DNA from: an uncultured bacterium
GTDB taxonomy: Bacteria > Verrucomicrobiota > Kiritimatiellia > RFP12 > UBA1067
Assembly: GCA_902779075.1 (NCBI GenBank)
Contig: CACZAK010000168.1
Coordinates: 1 to 9,493, forward strand
Length of the DNA stretch: 9,493 nucleotides
Reading direction: 5' to 3'
A program made the position numbers and the translations under genes. A model generated the notes under the pieces. The model ran no database searches. It had not been told where the DNA came from and worked only from the letters and a program-made list of their open reading frames with translations. Each line of letters begins with the position of its first letter. Within the stretch, counting starts at the first letter, position 1. This document shows positions 1 through 6,805 of this stretch, piece after piece.

Positions 1-2
1 GG

Positions 3-1283
3 CTACGGCTTCAACGATCCAATAGGACAGACAAGAACACCATCCTCGCGGGCGTATGCACAATCGCCGACTGCCGTCACGACCATCTTGAAGGACGGCT
101 TCTTCATCCGTTTCGTGTCGATGAGGGCGGCGAGTTCGTTGAGGACCTTGGCTCCCTCTTCAACAAGAGCCTCCCCGCCCATCTTGACCTCCACCAGTCC
201 GTATCGTCCGTCCCGCAGGTGGATTACCGCGTCGCACTCGAGGCCATTCTTGTCGCGGTAATGCCTGACCTCCCCGTGGGGAACGGCTGCGTACACGCGC
301 AGATCGCGCATGACCAACGTCTCGAAGAGAAGTCCGAAAGTCGGCAACTCGTCCATCAGCGCGGACGGCCCGAGTCCCATAACGGCGGTCGCTATGGAAG
401 GATCGACGAAGTACCGCGTGTCGGACGTCCTTATGGCGACCTTCGAGCGCAGGTTCGGATTCCACGCCGGCATGTCCTCGACCACAAATATCTTCCGCAG
501 GGCGTTCAGGTAGGAATGGAGCGTCACGTCCGTGAAGCTGGAATCCTCGTTGGCGCTCATGTCCGCCTTTATGACTGCCGCAGTGGCCTGGCTTCCCTGA
601 AGCCGGGCGTATGACTTCATGATTCTTCTTGCCCTGTCAGGGTTCCGCGACACGTCGTCCACCCTTGAGATGTCAGATTCGGCGACCGCGTCCACATAGT
701 TGAACGCCTGTTCCAGCGCGGGACGCCGTTTCGAGAACTGCACAGCCTTGGGCCACCCTCCGCGACAGACGAGAAAGGCGATGTCTTCAAGCCTGTGGAC
801 TGCGGCGTCCGCAATGCGCAGGGCGTCCCCGTCGAACAGCCCCTCAAGGGAAACGCTCCCAAGGGAGTCGCCGGACTCCCACAGCGACATCGGACGCATC
901 TTGAGCCATGAGAACCTGCCAGTCCCCGTGTGCTTCATGTCGTCGCGCTTAGCTGGCACGGCGGAACCCGTCAGGATGAACCTGCCGCAGGAGTCATCGT
1001 GGTCAACCCTGTGGCGGATCGCGTCCCATAGAATAGGTGCGATCTGCCACTCGTCCACCAGCCTCGGGCACTCCCCGTCGAGAATCTTCTCCGGTTCGAG
1101 CCGCGCATACAGGAGGTTGCGCTCCCGCTTCTTGGGCTCCGCCATGTAGATGACGCTTTGGGCGACGCGCTCCGCCGTGGTGGTTTTCCCGCACCACTTG
1201 GGGCCTTCGACAATCACCGCTCCGGTAGCCTCCAGTTTCTCCATCAGAATGCCATCGGCGACTCTTTTTCTGTATTCTGCCAT
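3..1283 (-). CDS. AAA-type ATPase with C-terminal DUF4143 / PD-(D/E)XK-like domain
   Basis: Complete 426-aa cytoplasmic protein with ATG at 1283 and TAG at 3-5. Seen: a Walker A motif GPKWCGKT at residues 27-34, a Walker B-like LVDE at 75-78, and a sensor-like ILTGS around 103-107. The C-terminal half carries a FETLVMRDL segment near 320-328, then GLECD (D351) and VEVK (E365, K367), which match the D...ExK pattern of restriction-nuclease-like folds. This order (P-loop ATPase, linker, DUF4143) is that of a large, widespread bacterial and archaeal ATPase family whose members are about 380-450 aa; the biological role of most is unknown, and I do not assign one. No signal peptide or membrane segment is seen. 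There is no Shine-Dalgarno, but a consensus promoter ends 10 nt before the ATG, so translation is probably leaderless. A terminator and repeats separate it from the upstream operon, so it appears to be its own unit. Confidence 0.88.
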   Translation of the reverse strand: MAEYRKRVADGILMEKLEATGAVIVEGPKWCGKTTTAERVAQSVIYMAEPKKRERNLLYARLEPEKILDGECPRLVDEWQIAPILWDAIRHRVDHDDSCGRFILTGSAVPAKRDDMKHTGTGRFSWLKMRPMSLWESGDSLGSVSLEGLFDGDALRIADAAVHRLEDIAFLVCRGGWPKAVQFSKRRPALEQAFNYVDAVAESDISRVDDVSRNPDRARRIMKSYARLQGSQATAAVIKADMSANEDSSFTDVTLHSYLNALRKIFVVEDMPAWNPNLRSKVAIRTSDTRYFVDPSIATAVMGLGPSALMDELPTFGLLFETLVMRDLRVYAAVPHGEVRHYRDKNGLECDAVIHLRDGRYGLVEVKMGGEALVEEGAKVLNELAALIDTKRMKKPSFKMVVTAVGDCAYAREDGVLVCPIGSLKP

Positions 1284-1323
1284 AGCGGGCGGAATTATAC
1301 CAGATTTCCTTGGCGTTTGTCAA
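1284..1323 (-). promoter_or_regulatory. Consensus sigma70-type promoter, leaderless start
   Basis: On the minus strand TTGACA (1323-1318) is followed after 18 nt by TATAAT (1299-1294), preceded by TG one base upstream (extended -10). Both hexamers match consensus perfectly. Counting 7 nt from the -10 places +1 near 1287, only about 3-4 nt before the ATG at 1283. No Shine-Dalgarno can fit, so the transcript is predicted to be leaderless or nearly so. The start site itself is an inference; the motifs are seen directly. Confidence 0.85.
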
Positions 1324-1328
1324 TGCGC

Positions 1329-1411
1329 TTTGCCAGTTGGCGCGTTTTCACTTTGCCAATTGGCGCGTTTTCACTTTGTCAGTTGGCGCGTTTTCACTTT
1401 GCCGGTTGGCG
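1329..1411. repeat. 23-bp tandem repeat array (3 full copies plus part) with palindromic core
   Basis: Units start at 1329, 1352 and 1375, each exactly 23 bp (TTTGCCARTTGGCGCGTTTTCAC on the plus strand, with few substitutions). A partial fourth starts at 1398. Each unit has an inverted-repeat core GCCARTTGGC; in the second unit it is the perfect palindrome GCCAATTGGC (1355-1364). The array ends 5 bp from the -35 hexamer of the ATPase promoter. Iteron-like spacing next to a promoter suggests binding sites for a dimeric regulator, but nothing in the window shows which protein would bind. Confidence 0.9.
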
Positions 1412-1475
1412 TCGCTACTGAAACGTCAGCGACCCGCCGCCGCCCGCGCCGTAATCTCACGCAGAGAGCGCAGAG

Positions 1476-1516
1476 AAAAAAAGACAGCCCGAACCGTGAT
1501 ATTACGGCGCGGGCTG
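1476..1516 (-). terminator. Rho-independent terminator of the three-gene operon
   Basis: Read on the minus strand, CAGCCCG (1516-1510) pairs with CGGGCTG (1491-1485). The loop region itself contains the palindrome CCGTAATATCACGG. The stem is followed after two bases by seven T (1482-1476). This is a classic intrinsic terminator. It lies 420 nt past the stop of the metallo-hydrolase gene and before the ATPase promoter, so it can separate the two units. A dispersed palindromic repeat makes up its upper stem. Confidence 0.72.
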
Positions 1517-1649
1517 CGATATTACGCTGCGGAACGAGGTGGGTTTCGTTTTAGATTTAGCTTTTGTTTTTAGCCGTGTAGAACGTGTAGATCATGCTGC
1601 CGCATTGTGAACAGTTCGCGGCAATAAACATCCCTTTTGCCAAAATTGG

Positions 1650-1683
1650 CCGTTCCGCACCGTAATATCACGGCGCGGAACGG
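1650..1683. repeat. 34-bp near-perfect palindrome around CCGTAATATCACGG
   Basis: CCGTTCCGC (1650-1658) and GCGGAACGG (1675-1683) are perfect inverted arms around the inner palindrome CCGTAATATCACGG (1660-1673). The whole 34 bp pairs with itself with only two mismatches. It is the most complete copy of the palindromic family in this region. The other copies keep only the centre and the right arm. Confidence 0.85.
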
Positions 1684-1866
1684 GTGGGTGTGGGGCGGCG
1701 GCACTGACTGGGAACGCCGCCATCTTGGCGGCGGAATGGTGGGGCGAGCCGCCGAGATTCCGCGCCGTAATCTCACGCAGAGACGCAGAGAGTAAGAGAG
1801 CGCAGAGAGGGTCGGTCCAAACCGTAATATTACGGCGCGGAACAGGTGGGTTAGGGGTGGCAGAAT

Positions 1867-1903
1867 GGTGGGGCGAGCCGTCCTCGGCGAGCCGCCCGAC
1901 TAC
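1867..1903. repeat. REP-like hairpin element with TCCT loop
   Basis: The segment GGTGGGGCGAGCCG-TCCT-CGGCGAGCCGCCCGACTAC folds back on itself around a TCCT loop and ends in GG(T)...(GA)CTAC. It resembles the element at 8800-8857, which also has a TCCT-looped GC stem bounded by GGTAGGGC/GCCCTACC. A truncated relative lies at 1735-1756. The relationship is inferred from shared layout, not from an alignment search. Confidence 0.55.
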
Positions 1904-1935
1904 AGAGACAACGGGCTGCATGACCCGCTGTATCG

Positions 1936-3264
1936 TCAGGTTCGTGCGTTGCGTGACGTGAAATCGTATGCGCCAGTCACCTTCATCGACTCGTCGTCCG
2001 CCGTGACGTAGGCGATGGTGTAGCGGTCGCCGCCGGGCGCGACGTTCAGCACCACGTGCCCCGCATCGAACGCCTCTGTCGCGATGTCGCGCACGAACGG
2101 CTTGCCGTCATCCTCGAAGCGGCGCTCCGGCGTGAACACCCCCGCCGCCACCAGGCGTTCCCCCGGATAGGCGGTTCGACTGGTGAGGCGTGTGAGCGTA
2201 TCCGCCGTTATGTGCAACTGGTCCCACATGCAAGCCGTCCACACGCGCGCTTGGAGCGCGGCGACGAGTTCAGCGGGCATGGAGTGGTGTCCGTGGTGGT
2301 TCACCTTCGCCACATCGACGGGATCAAGCTCCCTCCCAAGTTCGGCCTCGATGTTGCGGCGCGAGCCGTTTGGCAGCTTCGGGCTGTCCGAGAAGTCGCC
2401 CGCAGAGTAGAAGCGGAACGGGCCGTACTGCACGAGAAGGCCGAGGCTCATGCCGTTTTCGTTGAGATGCTTCGCGTTGTGCAGTTCGGCGTAAAGGTCG
2501 CGCACCTTGCCGTTGCGGCAGAGTATCTTGCCGTTGCCCGTGATGTTGGTGATGGAGAAGGACGGATAGGCAGCGGCGTTCCTGCGCATCGCCACCTGGT
2601 TGACGGCGCCGACGCGGAACTTCTCCATCTTGAGCCCGTCGCGTTCCATGAGGTAGGAATAGACCTTGCGCATGAGGGGGTAGCAGTTGGAATCGCAACG
2701 TTCGTCGGGGATCGGGTCGTTGAAATCCGGCCAACCACGGTCGAAGGCCGTATCGAACTTGAGGGTGTCCGCCGCCTGCATGAACCCGCTCACGCAGATG
2801 CTCTGCCCGTTCCACTCGCGCGATCCCGCCCCCCAACGTTCGCCGCCGCCGTGGTCGGAATGGTGGTGGGAAAGCATCATGTAGTCAACGGCGGTCTTGG
2901 CGGGGTTTACGCGCGTCACGTAGCGGGCGATCCACTCGCCGGCGTTCTTCTGACCGTTGGGGAGTATCCAGACGGCCTTCTTGCCACGCGCCCAGGCCTT
3001 GTGGTCGCCGCAGTCCAGGAGCATCGTCGTGCCGTCCGGAAGAATCCAGAACATGCTTTCCGCAACGCCCGTGTAGATGAAGTGTACCTGGAACTCGCCC
3101 AGCTTCCACGGCGGGAGTTTTCTGCCCGCAAGCGGATGTTTCTTCCCGCACCACGCCTTTCCGTCGTCCGCACTGTTCGGCGGCTGGGCGCGGATTCCAG
3201 CCGCGCCGCTCGCACCGAAAAACGGCACGAGCCCCGCCACTTTCAGGAAGTTCCTTCTGTTCAT
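1936..3264 (-). CDS. Tat-exported ComEC-like metallo-beta-lactamase-fold hydrolase
   Basis: 442 aa from ATG 3264 to TGA 1936-1938. This start gives a Tat signal (NRRNFLKVAG at residues 2-11, hydrophobic stretch, alanine-rich end). An in-frame TTG at 3315 would bury that signal behind 17 extra residues. Metal-binding motifs are complete: SHHHSDH (H133, H135, D137, H138), AGDFSD (D290) and VNHHGHH (H323, H324). The N-terminal GVAESMFWILPDG...LLDCGD (about 66-87) matches the opening strands of the ComEC/Rec2 C-terminal MBL group, where the equivalent reads GQGDS...LPDG...LIDGG. Such stand-alone exported relatives have unknown substrates; nuclease or phosphodiesterase activity is possible but not shown. 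No membrane channel domain is present, so this is not ComEC itself. Its start lies 11 nt after the stop of the upstream gene, with no clear Shine-Dalgarno, which suggests translational coupling. Last gene of the operon. Confidence 0.83.
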   Translation of the reverse strand: MNRRNFLKVAGLVPFFGASGAAGIRAQPPNSADDGKAWCGKKHPLAGRKLPPWKLGEFQVHFIYTGVAESMFWILPDGTTMLLDCGDHKAWARGKKAVWILPNGQKNAGEWIARYVTRVNPAKTAVDYMMLSHHHSDHGGGERWGAGSREWNGQSICVSGFMQAADTLKFDTAFDRGWPDFNDPIPDERCDSNCYPLMRKVYSYLMERDGLKMEKFRVGAVNQVAMRRNAAAYPSFSITNITGNGKILCRNGKVRDLYAELHNAKHLNENGMSLGLLVQYGPFRFYSAGDFSDSPKLPNGSRRNIEAELGRELDPVDVAKVNHHGHHSMPAELVAALQARVWTACMWDQLHITADTLTRLTSRTAYPGERLVAAGVFTPERRFEDDGKPFVRDIATEAFDAGHVVLNVAPGGDRYTIAYVTADDESMKVTGAYDFTSRNART

Positions 3265-3275
3265 GGATTGCGTTG

Positions 3276-6200
3276 CTATTTTACAAACAACATAAATCCA
3301 GGTCGGGGAATACAATAGACGGTGCTGACATCGCCTTCCGTTACCACACGGAACGAGCGGCCGACCGTGCCGACTGCTGACAGCCTCCGCTTGATGTCGG
3401 CGGGAAGCGACGGCGCGGACAACACGGGAATCATCTTCGCCGCCTTGAGGTCGGTCGCGGAGATCGCCGAGAGATCCACGTTCACACGCCCCGCACTTGC
3501 AAATGTCCCCGTCACGGACTGCACCGCGTTCGTCCCCGTCAACTTCACCGTCGCCCCGTCGGCCAACGTAAGCTTCGGGATCGCATTGCCAGCCGTGAGC
3601 GTGCCGGTCACCGTGATCGTGCCAGTTCCGGAGACGGTGCCGCCATTCACGAATTCAGCGATGGCAAAGTCGTTGTTCAGAATCAGTTTGCCGCCGGAAA
3701 GGACAGCCACCTCACCACTGCCCGAGTATGCGCCGGCGAGCGTCGAACCTGTGTAAGCCAGAGAACCTGTGCCGTAACCATAATAATACGGGACAATCTC
3801 TATCCGGCCATTGTTCACGATGGTACCGACCTCGACCTGCGAGCCGTTGCGCAGCGTTCCGTTTGCGCCAATCTCGATTCGCGACGACAACCCCGTGTAT
3901 TTCCCCTTGTGGACGTCAACGACGCCACTCTCGATGTTGAGCGTACCGGTGCCGGAAACGGATGTCGGCCCCGACCAGAGCCAGAAAACACCGCTCCCAG
4001 ACTTCGTAAGCGTATGGCTGCCAAGGTTGAGGTAGCACTCCTGCCGTGCCGTTGACCATCCGCTGTACGAGACTACGCCAAAGTCATTTCCCACCGTGCC
4101 GATTGTAACATCTCCCGCGAGGGCTAACTCGCGGACGTGCCCCGTTGTCCACACCCTGTCCGCGTTCGAACTGCCAATGTCCAATGCGCCACCAAGGTTC
4201 ACGATCGGGCCCGGCGCGGCGACGCCATCCGTCGCCACGCCGCTTCCCGCAAGCGTGTAGCGATAGGAGAGCCCGTTCTTTCCGTTGATGTCAACCATGC
4301 CGCCGGACTCGACCGTCACCCGGCCGTCAATCGCACCAAACGGGCCCGAGATCGCCCCCTCTCCTGTTGCCGCACCGGCAACCGCCACGGCGCCAGACTT
4401 GACAACCAAACCGCCCGAAAATCTGTTTAAGCCGGAGAATGTCACCCGTCCCGACGCTACCTCAACACAACCGCCCCCCGAAATCGCGCCTGAAACCGTC
4501 GCGTCACCTGAATAGGCAACGGTCGAACCCGAACCAAGCGTCGCCGCCCCGTGCGCATACGCCGTCGGCACGACCACGCGCACTTTGCCGCCCAGCTCGA
4601 TCTCGCCCACGGAGACACCCGCCGCACTGACGGCTATCGCGTTCGTCGAGATGCCGCCACCACGGGCATTCTCAAACACGAGCCTGCCCACCGTCGCATT
4701 CTCGTCGATGGTGAGCGTGGGACTGTCCCCCGTCACCTTGATGCGTATCGTGGCCGTCTCGTCGTCAAACGGAACTCCGCCCGTGTAAGAACTCCAGTTC
4801 CTGTCCTGGTCTAGCGTCCATTCGCTCGCCGACGGCTCCACCACCGCCTGCACGTCGTATATGCCGTACTGGCCGTCGTTGTAGCTGGTGGCCACAGTAG
4901 GCGACGACGTGTAGGAGGCGTAGGTGATGCTGCTGCCCGTATAGGTCTTCACGAAGGAACGGCCTAATTCAGTTGCATTTTGAAGGTAGAATGTCTTCAG
5001 AACCCTTCCGTACACGCCGTCCACGCCGTTTGTAAACTCCGTGACAATGGACTTGAGGTATCCACCAGTAAGAGACTGGAACTCCACGAGCGAAGACGTG
5101 ATGGAGCCTTCCCCGTCCCTGATATCCCGTCTGTTGTATGCCGAAAAGCGATCGAGTGTGGCAGAAATCCAAACACCGGCCTTATAAGCGCTGAACGACG
5201 CGCCGTCCAGGTCGTCAAGTGTCAGCGGAGCGGTGGCGCCTCTGTTCGCGAAGAGCCGAATGGACGTGCTCGGCACGAATCGCGGGAACGCCCTCAGGCC
5301 ATAGAGGTGGTATTCCTGCGTGTTGTTGTGCTTGCCACCTGAGATGTTCTGGTATGAAATGGTGCCGTTGGCTGCAAGCGTGAAGTACTGCATGCCGAGT
5401 TTGGTCGTATAAAGTGTCTGAATCCGCTGGGCATACACGCCACCAGTGCCGTTCGTTAGCTGAAGTACCGCCACCTGCATAGTCCCTGATGCATTGGACG
5501 CAAACTGCATCACCATCTTCGTCACAGAGCCAGTTTCATTCGTGGTCATCTGCACGTACTGTCCGCCGCAGTACTGCTTGGTGCCGACATGTCCGCCCGC
5601 CAGATACGCCAGGAAATTGTATTTGACCAGATCGTCAAGCGTAATACCAGAAAAGGCAAGCGTTGACGCCGAGTAGGGTATGACCGTACTGGAGGTCACC
5701 GACACAGTGTCGATGTTCCCGAAATAGTACGTCCGTCCCTGCCTGTATGTCCGTGCCGTATCCGTCGTGACCTTGATGTCGCATACGCCGTATCCGGCGG
5801 CATCCCGAGCCGTGGCGACGGTTCCGGACGATCCATTGTAGGAGTTGGCGGCCTTGTAATACACGTAGCCGAATGTCAGGTTATACCGTGCGGCAAGCGC
5901 CTGGCCATACACGCCATCCTCGCCGTTCGTGAACTTGACGATCACGGTCTTGCCACTTTCGCGAATCTGGAATTCCGTGATGATCTCGGTGATGTCGCCG
6001 TTCGCGTCAACGGTCTCGCGCGTGTTCAGTCCCTTGGAGACCGTCTGTCCAAGGACATTCTGGAATCCTCCGCGATTGACGTAGCTGCCACCGAACTGCG
6101 CCGTGAAGGTCGCCCCCGAAAGGTCGTTCAGCGTCAACACACCGCCTTTCTTCGTCCAAAGCCTGATCCGGCTGCTCTGGAGAACGTAGCGCGGCACGGC

Positions 6201-6782
6201 GTGAAGTCCCCAGATGTTGTAGTTTTCCATGTCTTCAGGGTTGTCGGCGTAGTTGCTGGCGGTTCCGCTTGTGACCGTCACTTCGCCGGTCGTGTCGTCC
6301 ACGCTGAACACCTTGCCGCTCCCCGCGCCCGTCACGCTGTAAAGCCAGACGGCATAAACGCCGCCGGATCCATTCGTCAGCTGGACGACGCCGCCCTTCT
6401 TGACGCCGCTGTCGTCCGCGATGAACTGCATCACGATCTTGTCGGCCTTGCCGTCGCCGTCAGTGTCAACGCGCGTGACCTGCTGCGCGGACTCAAAGCC
6501 GCCCGCGCCGCCAAAGCCGTTTGTTGCGCCCTTTCGATATCCGACGAACTGGCAGTTGTTCGTGAAGGAGTCAAGTGTCACGCCCGCAAAGGCGAGAGTC
6601 GGCGCCGTGTAGGGTATCATCGTCGCCGAATCTGGATTGGCGTAGTCGATTGCAAGTATCGGATCGGACACGTTGTCCTGCCGATACGTCTTTTCGACGG
6701 CGCTCGCCGCAAAAGGCGCGAGCGTGCTTGCGGCGAACGTCATCGCGACAAGCATGGCTTTGGATGTACTCATTTTTTGCAT
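3276..6782 (-). CDS. Large exported surface protein: ABAB repeat modules plus autotransporter-type beta-strand region
   Basis: 1168 aa from ATG 6782, chosen because AAGGAG sits 7 nt upstream; a GTG at 6809 overlaps the previous stop but lacks this support. Residues 1-28 form a Sec signal peptide ending ASA. Two units of about 310 aa follow, each opening near TYRQ and made of halves A and B: A1 38-176, B1 189-338, A2 356-481, B2 491-646. A halves share LAFxGxTLD and LTNGxGGVYA; B halves share LTLxDLxGAxF and FTNGxDGVYG. I do not recognise this module. A1 alone holds DTDGDGKAD (106-114), an EF-hand/TSP3-like calcium motif. Residues about 651-1168 are a beta-helix-like stretch with PATR-like sequence (SGLNRFSGGLVVKSG, about 782-796). 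No autotransporter barrel, PEP-CTERM tail or LPXTG is seen; the protein ends GFMLFVK. Probably an adhesin-like or scaffold protein at the cell surface. Confidence 0.82.
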   Translation of the reverse strand: MQKMSTSKAMLVAMTFAASTLAPFAASAVEKTYRQDNVSDPILAIDYANPDSATMIPYTAPTLAFAGVTLDSFTNNCQFVGYRKGATNGFGGAGGFESAQQVTRVDTDGDGKADKIVMQFIADDSGVKKGGVVQLTNGSGGVYAVWLYSVTGAGSGKVFSVDDTTGEVTVTSGTASNYADNPEDMENYNIWGLHAVPRYVLQSSRIRLWTKKGGVLTLNDLSGATFTAQFGGSYVNRGGFQNVLGQTVSKGLNTRETVDANGDITEIITEFQIRESGKTVIVKFTNGEDGVYGQALAARYNLTFGYVYYKAANSYNGSSGTVATARDAAGYGVCDIKVTTDTARTYRQGRTYYFGNIDTVSVTSSTVIPYSASTLAFSGITLDDLVKYNFLAYLAGGHVGTKQYCGGQYVQMTTNETGSVTKMVMQFASNASGTMQVAVLQLTNGTGGVYAQRIQTLYTTKLGMQYFTLAANGTISYQNISGGKHNNTQEYHLYGLRAFPRFVPSTSIRLFANRGATAPLTLDDLDGASFSAYKAGVWISATLDRFSAYNRRDIRDGEGSITSSLVEFQSLTGGYLKSIVTEFTNGVDGVYGRVLKTFYLQNATELGRSFVKTYTGSSITYASYTSSPTVATSYNDGQYGIYDVQAVVEPSASEWTLDQDRNWSSYTGGVPFDDETATIRIKVTGDSPTLTIDENATVGRLVFENARGGGISTNAIAVSAAGVSVGEIELGGKVRVVVPTAYAHGAATLGSGSTVAYSGDATVSGAISGGGCVEVASGRVTFSGLNRFSGGLVVKSGAVAVAGAATGEGAISGPFGAIDGRVTVESGGMVDINGKNGLSYRYTLAGSGVATDGVAAPGPIVNLGGALDIGSSNADRVWTTGHVRELALAGDVTIGTVGNDFGVVSYSGWSTARQECYLNLGSHTLTKSGSGVFWLWSGPTSVSGTGTLNIESGVVDVHKGKYTGLSSRIEIGANGTLRNGSQVEVGTIVNNGRIEIVPYYYGYGTGSLAYTGSTLAGAYSGSGEVAVLSGGKLILNNDFAIAEFVNGGTVSGTGTITVTGTLTAGNAIPKLTLADGATVKLTGTNAVQSVTGTFASAGRVNVDLSAISATDLKAAKMIPVLSAPSLPADIKRRLSAVGTVGRSFRVVTEGDVSTVYCIPRPGFMLFVK
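4845..6671 (-). repeat. Four-copy (ABAB) protein module array
   Basis: Coding-level repeats within the surface protein gene. A1 is about 6671-6255, B1 6218-5769, A2 5717-5340 and B2 5312-4845. The TNGxxGVY signature recurs in every copy, and the WGLHAVPRYV / YGLRAFPRFV signature opens both B halves. Copies are clearly related in motif order but well diverged in sequence, which indicates an old duplication (first A to B, then AB to ABAB) rather than a recent tandem expansion. Confidence 0.75.
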
Positions 6783-6805
6783 GGCTTTTCTCCTTCTCTT
6801 CGTGT
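6783..6805 (-). promoter_or_regulatory. Ribosome binding site that decides the surface-protein start
   Basis: The 23-nt gap after the TGA at 6808-6806 contains AGAGAAGGAGAAAAGCC directly before ATG 6782. The AAGGAG core lies 7 nt from the ATG. This is the clearest Shine-Dalgarno in the window and argues against the GTG at 6809. Confidence 0.8.

Larger units (their letters stand above)
1412..1935. repeat. Repeat-rich intergenic region without a gene
   Basis: I see no credible gene here. It holds three copies of a palindrome close to CCGTAATATTACGG (1494-1507, 1660-1673, and a perfect copy at 1822-1835), each followed by CGCGG. The second and third copies continue as CGCGGAAC(A/G)GGTGGG. There are two copies of a GCGCCGTAATCTCACGCAGAG element (1446-1476 and 1762-1791), a small hairpin at 1715-1733 (CGCCGCC/GGCGGCG), and two copies of AATGGTGGGGCGAGCCG (1735-1751 and 1864-1880). 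At 1641-1651 GCCAAAATTGGCC recalls the core of the 23-bp iterons. The stretch 1545-1640 is AT-richer and I see nothing definite in it. The composition is that of accumulated REP/MITE-like elements downstream of an operon. Confidence 0.75.

Noticed and set aside
1329..1411. CRISPR array
   Set aside because: The 23-bp units are directly adjacent without variable spacers, so this is a simple tandem array.
1570..1625. Possible tRNA or small RNA in the AT-richer stretch
   Set aside because: No cloverleaf, anticodon arm or conserved T-loop can be drawn, and no promoter is evident.
1592..1921. A 109-aa minus-strand open frame in the repeat-rich intergenic region
   Set aside because: Its translation is made of the short palindromic repeats, for example the recurring DGSPHHSA-like words, and there is no Shine-Dalgarno.
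3265..3315. TTG at 3315 as start of the metallohydrolase
   Set aside because: It places 17 residues before the twin-arginine motif and overlaps the upstream gene; ATG 3264 gives a standard Tat signal.
2056..3318. A 420-aa open frame on the plus strand opposite the metallohydrolase gene
   Set aside because: It is antisense to a gene with complete metal-ligand motifs, is rich in Arg/Val/His/Ala as expected for the reverse of a GC-rich gene, and shows no motif or signal.
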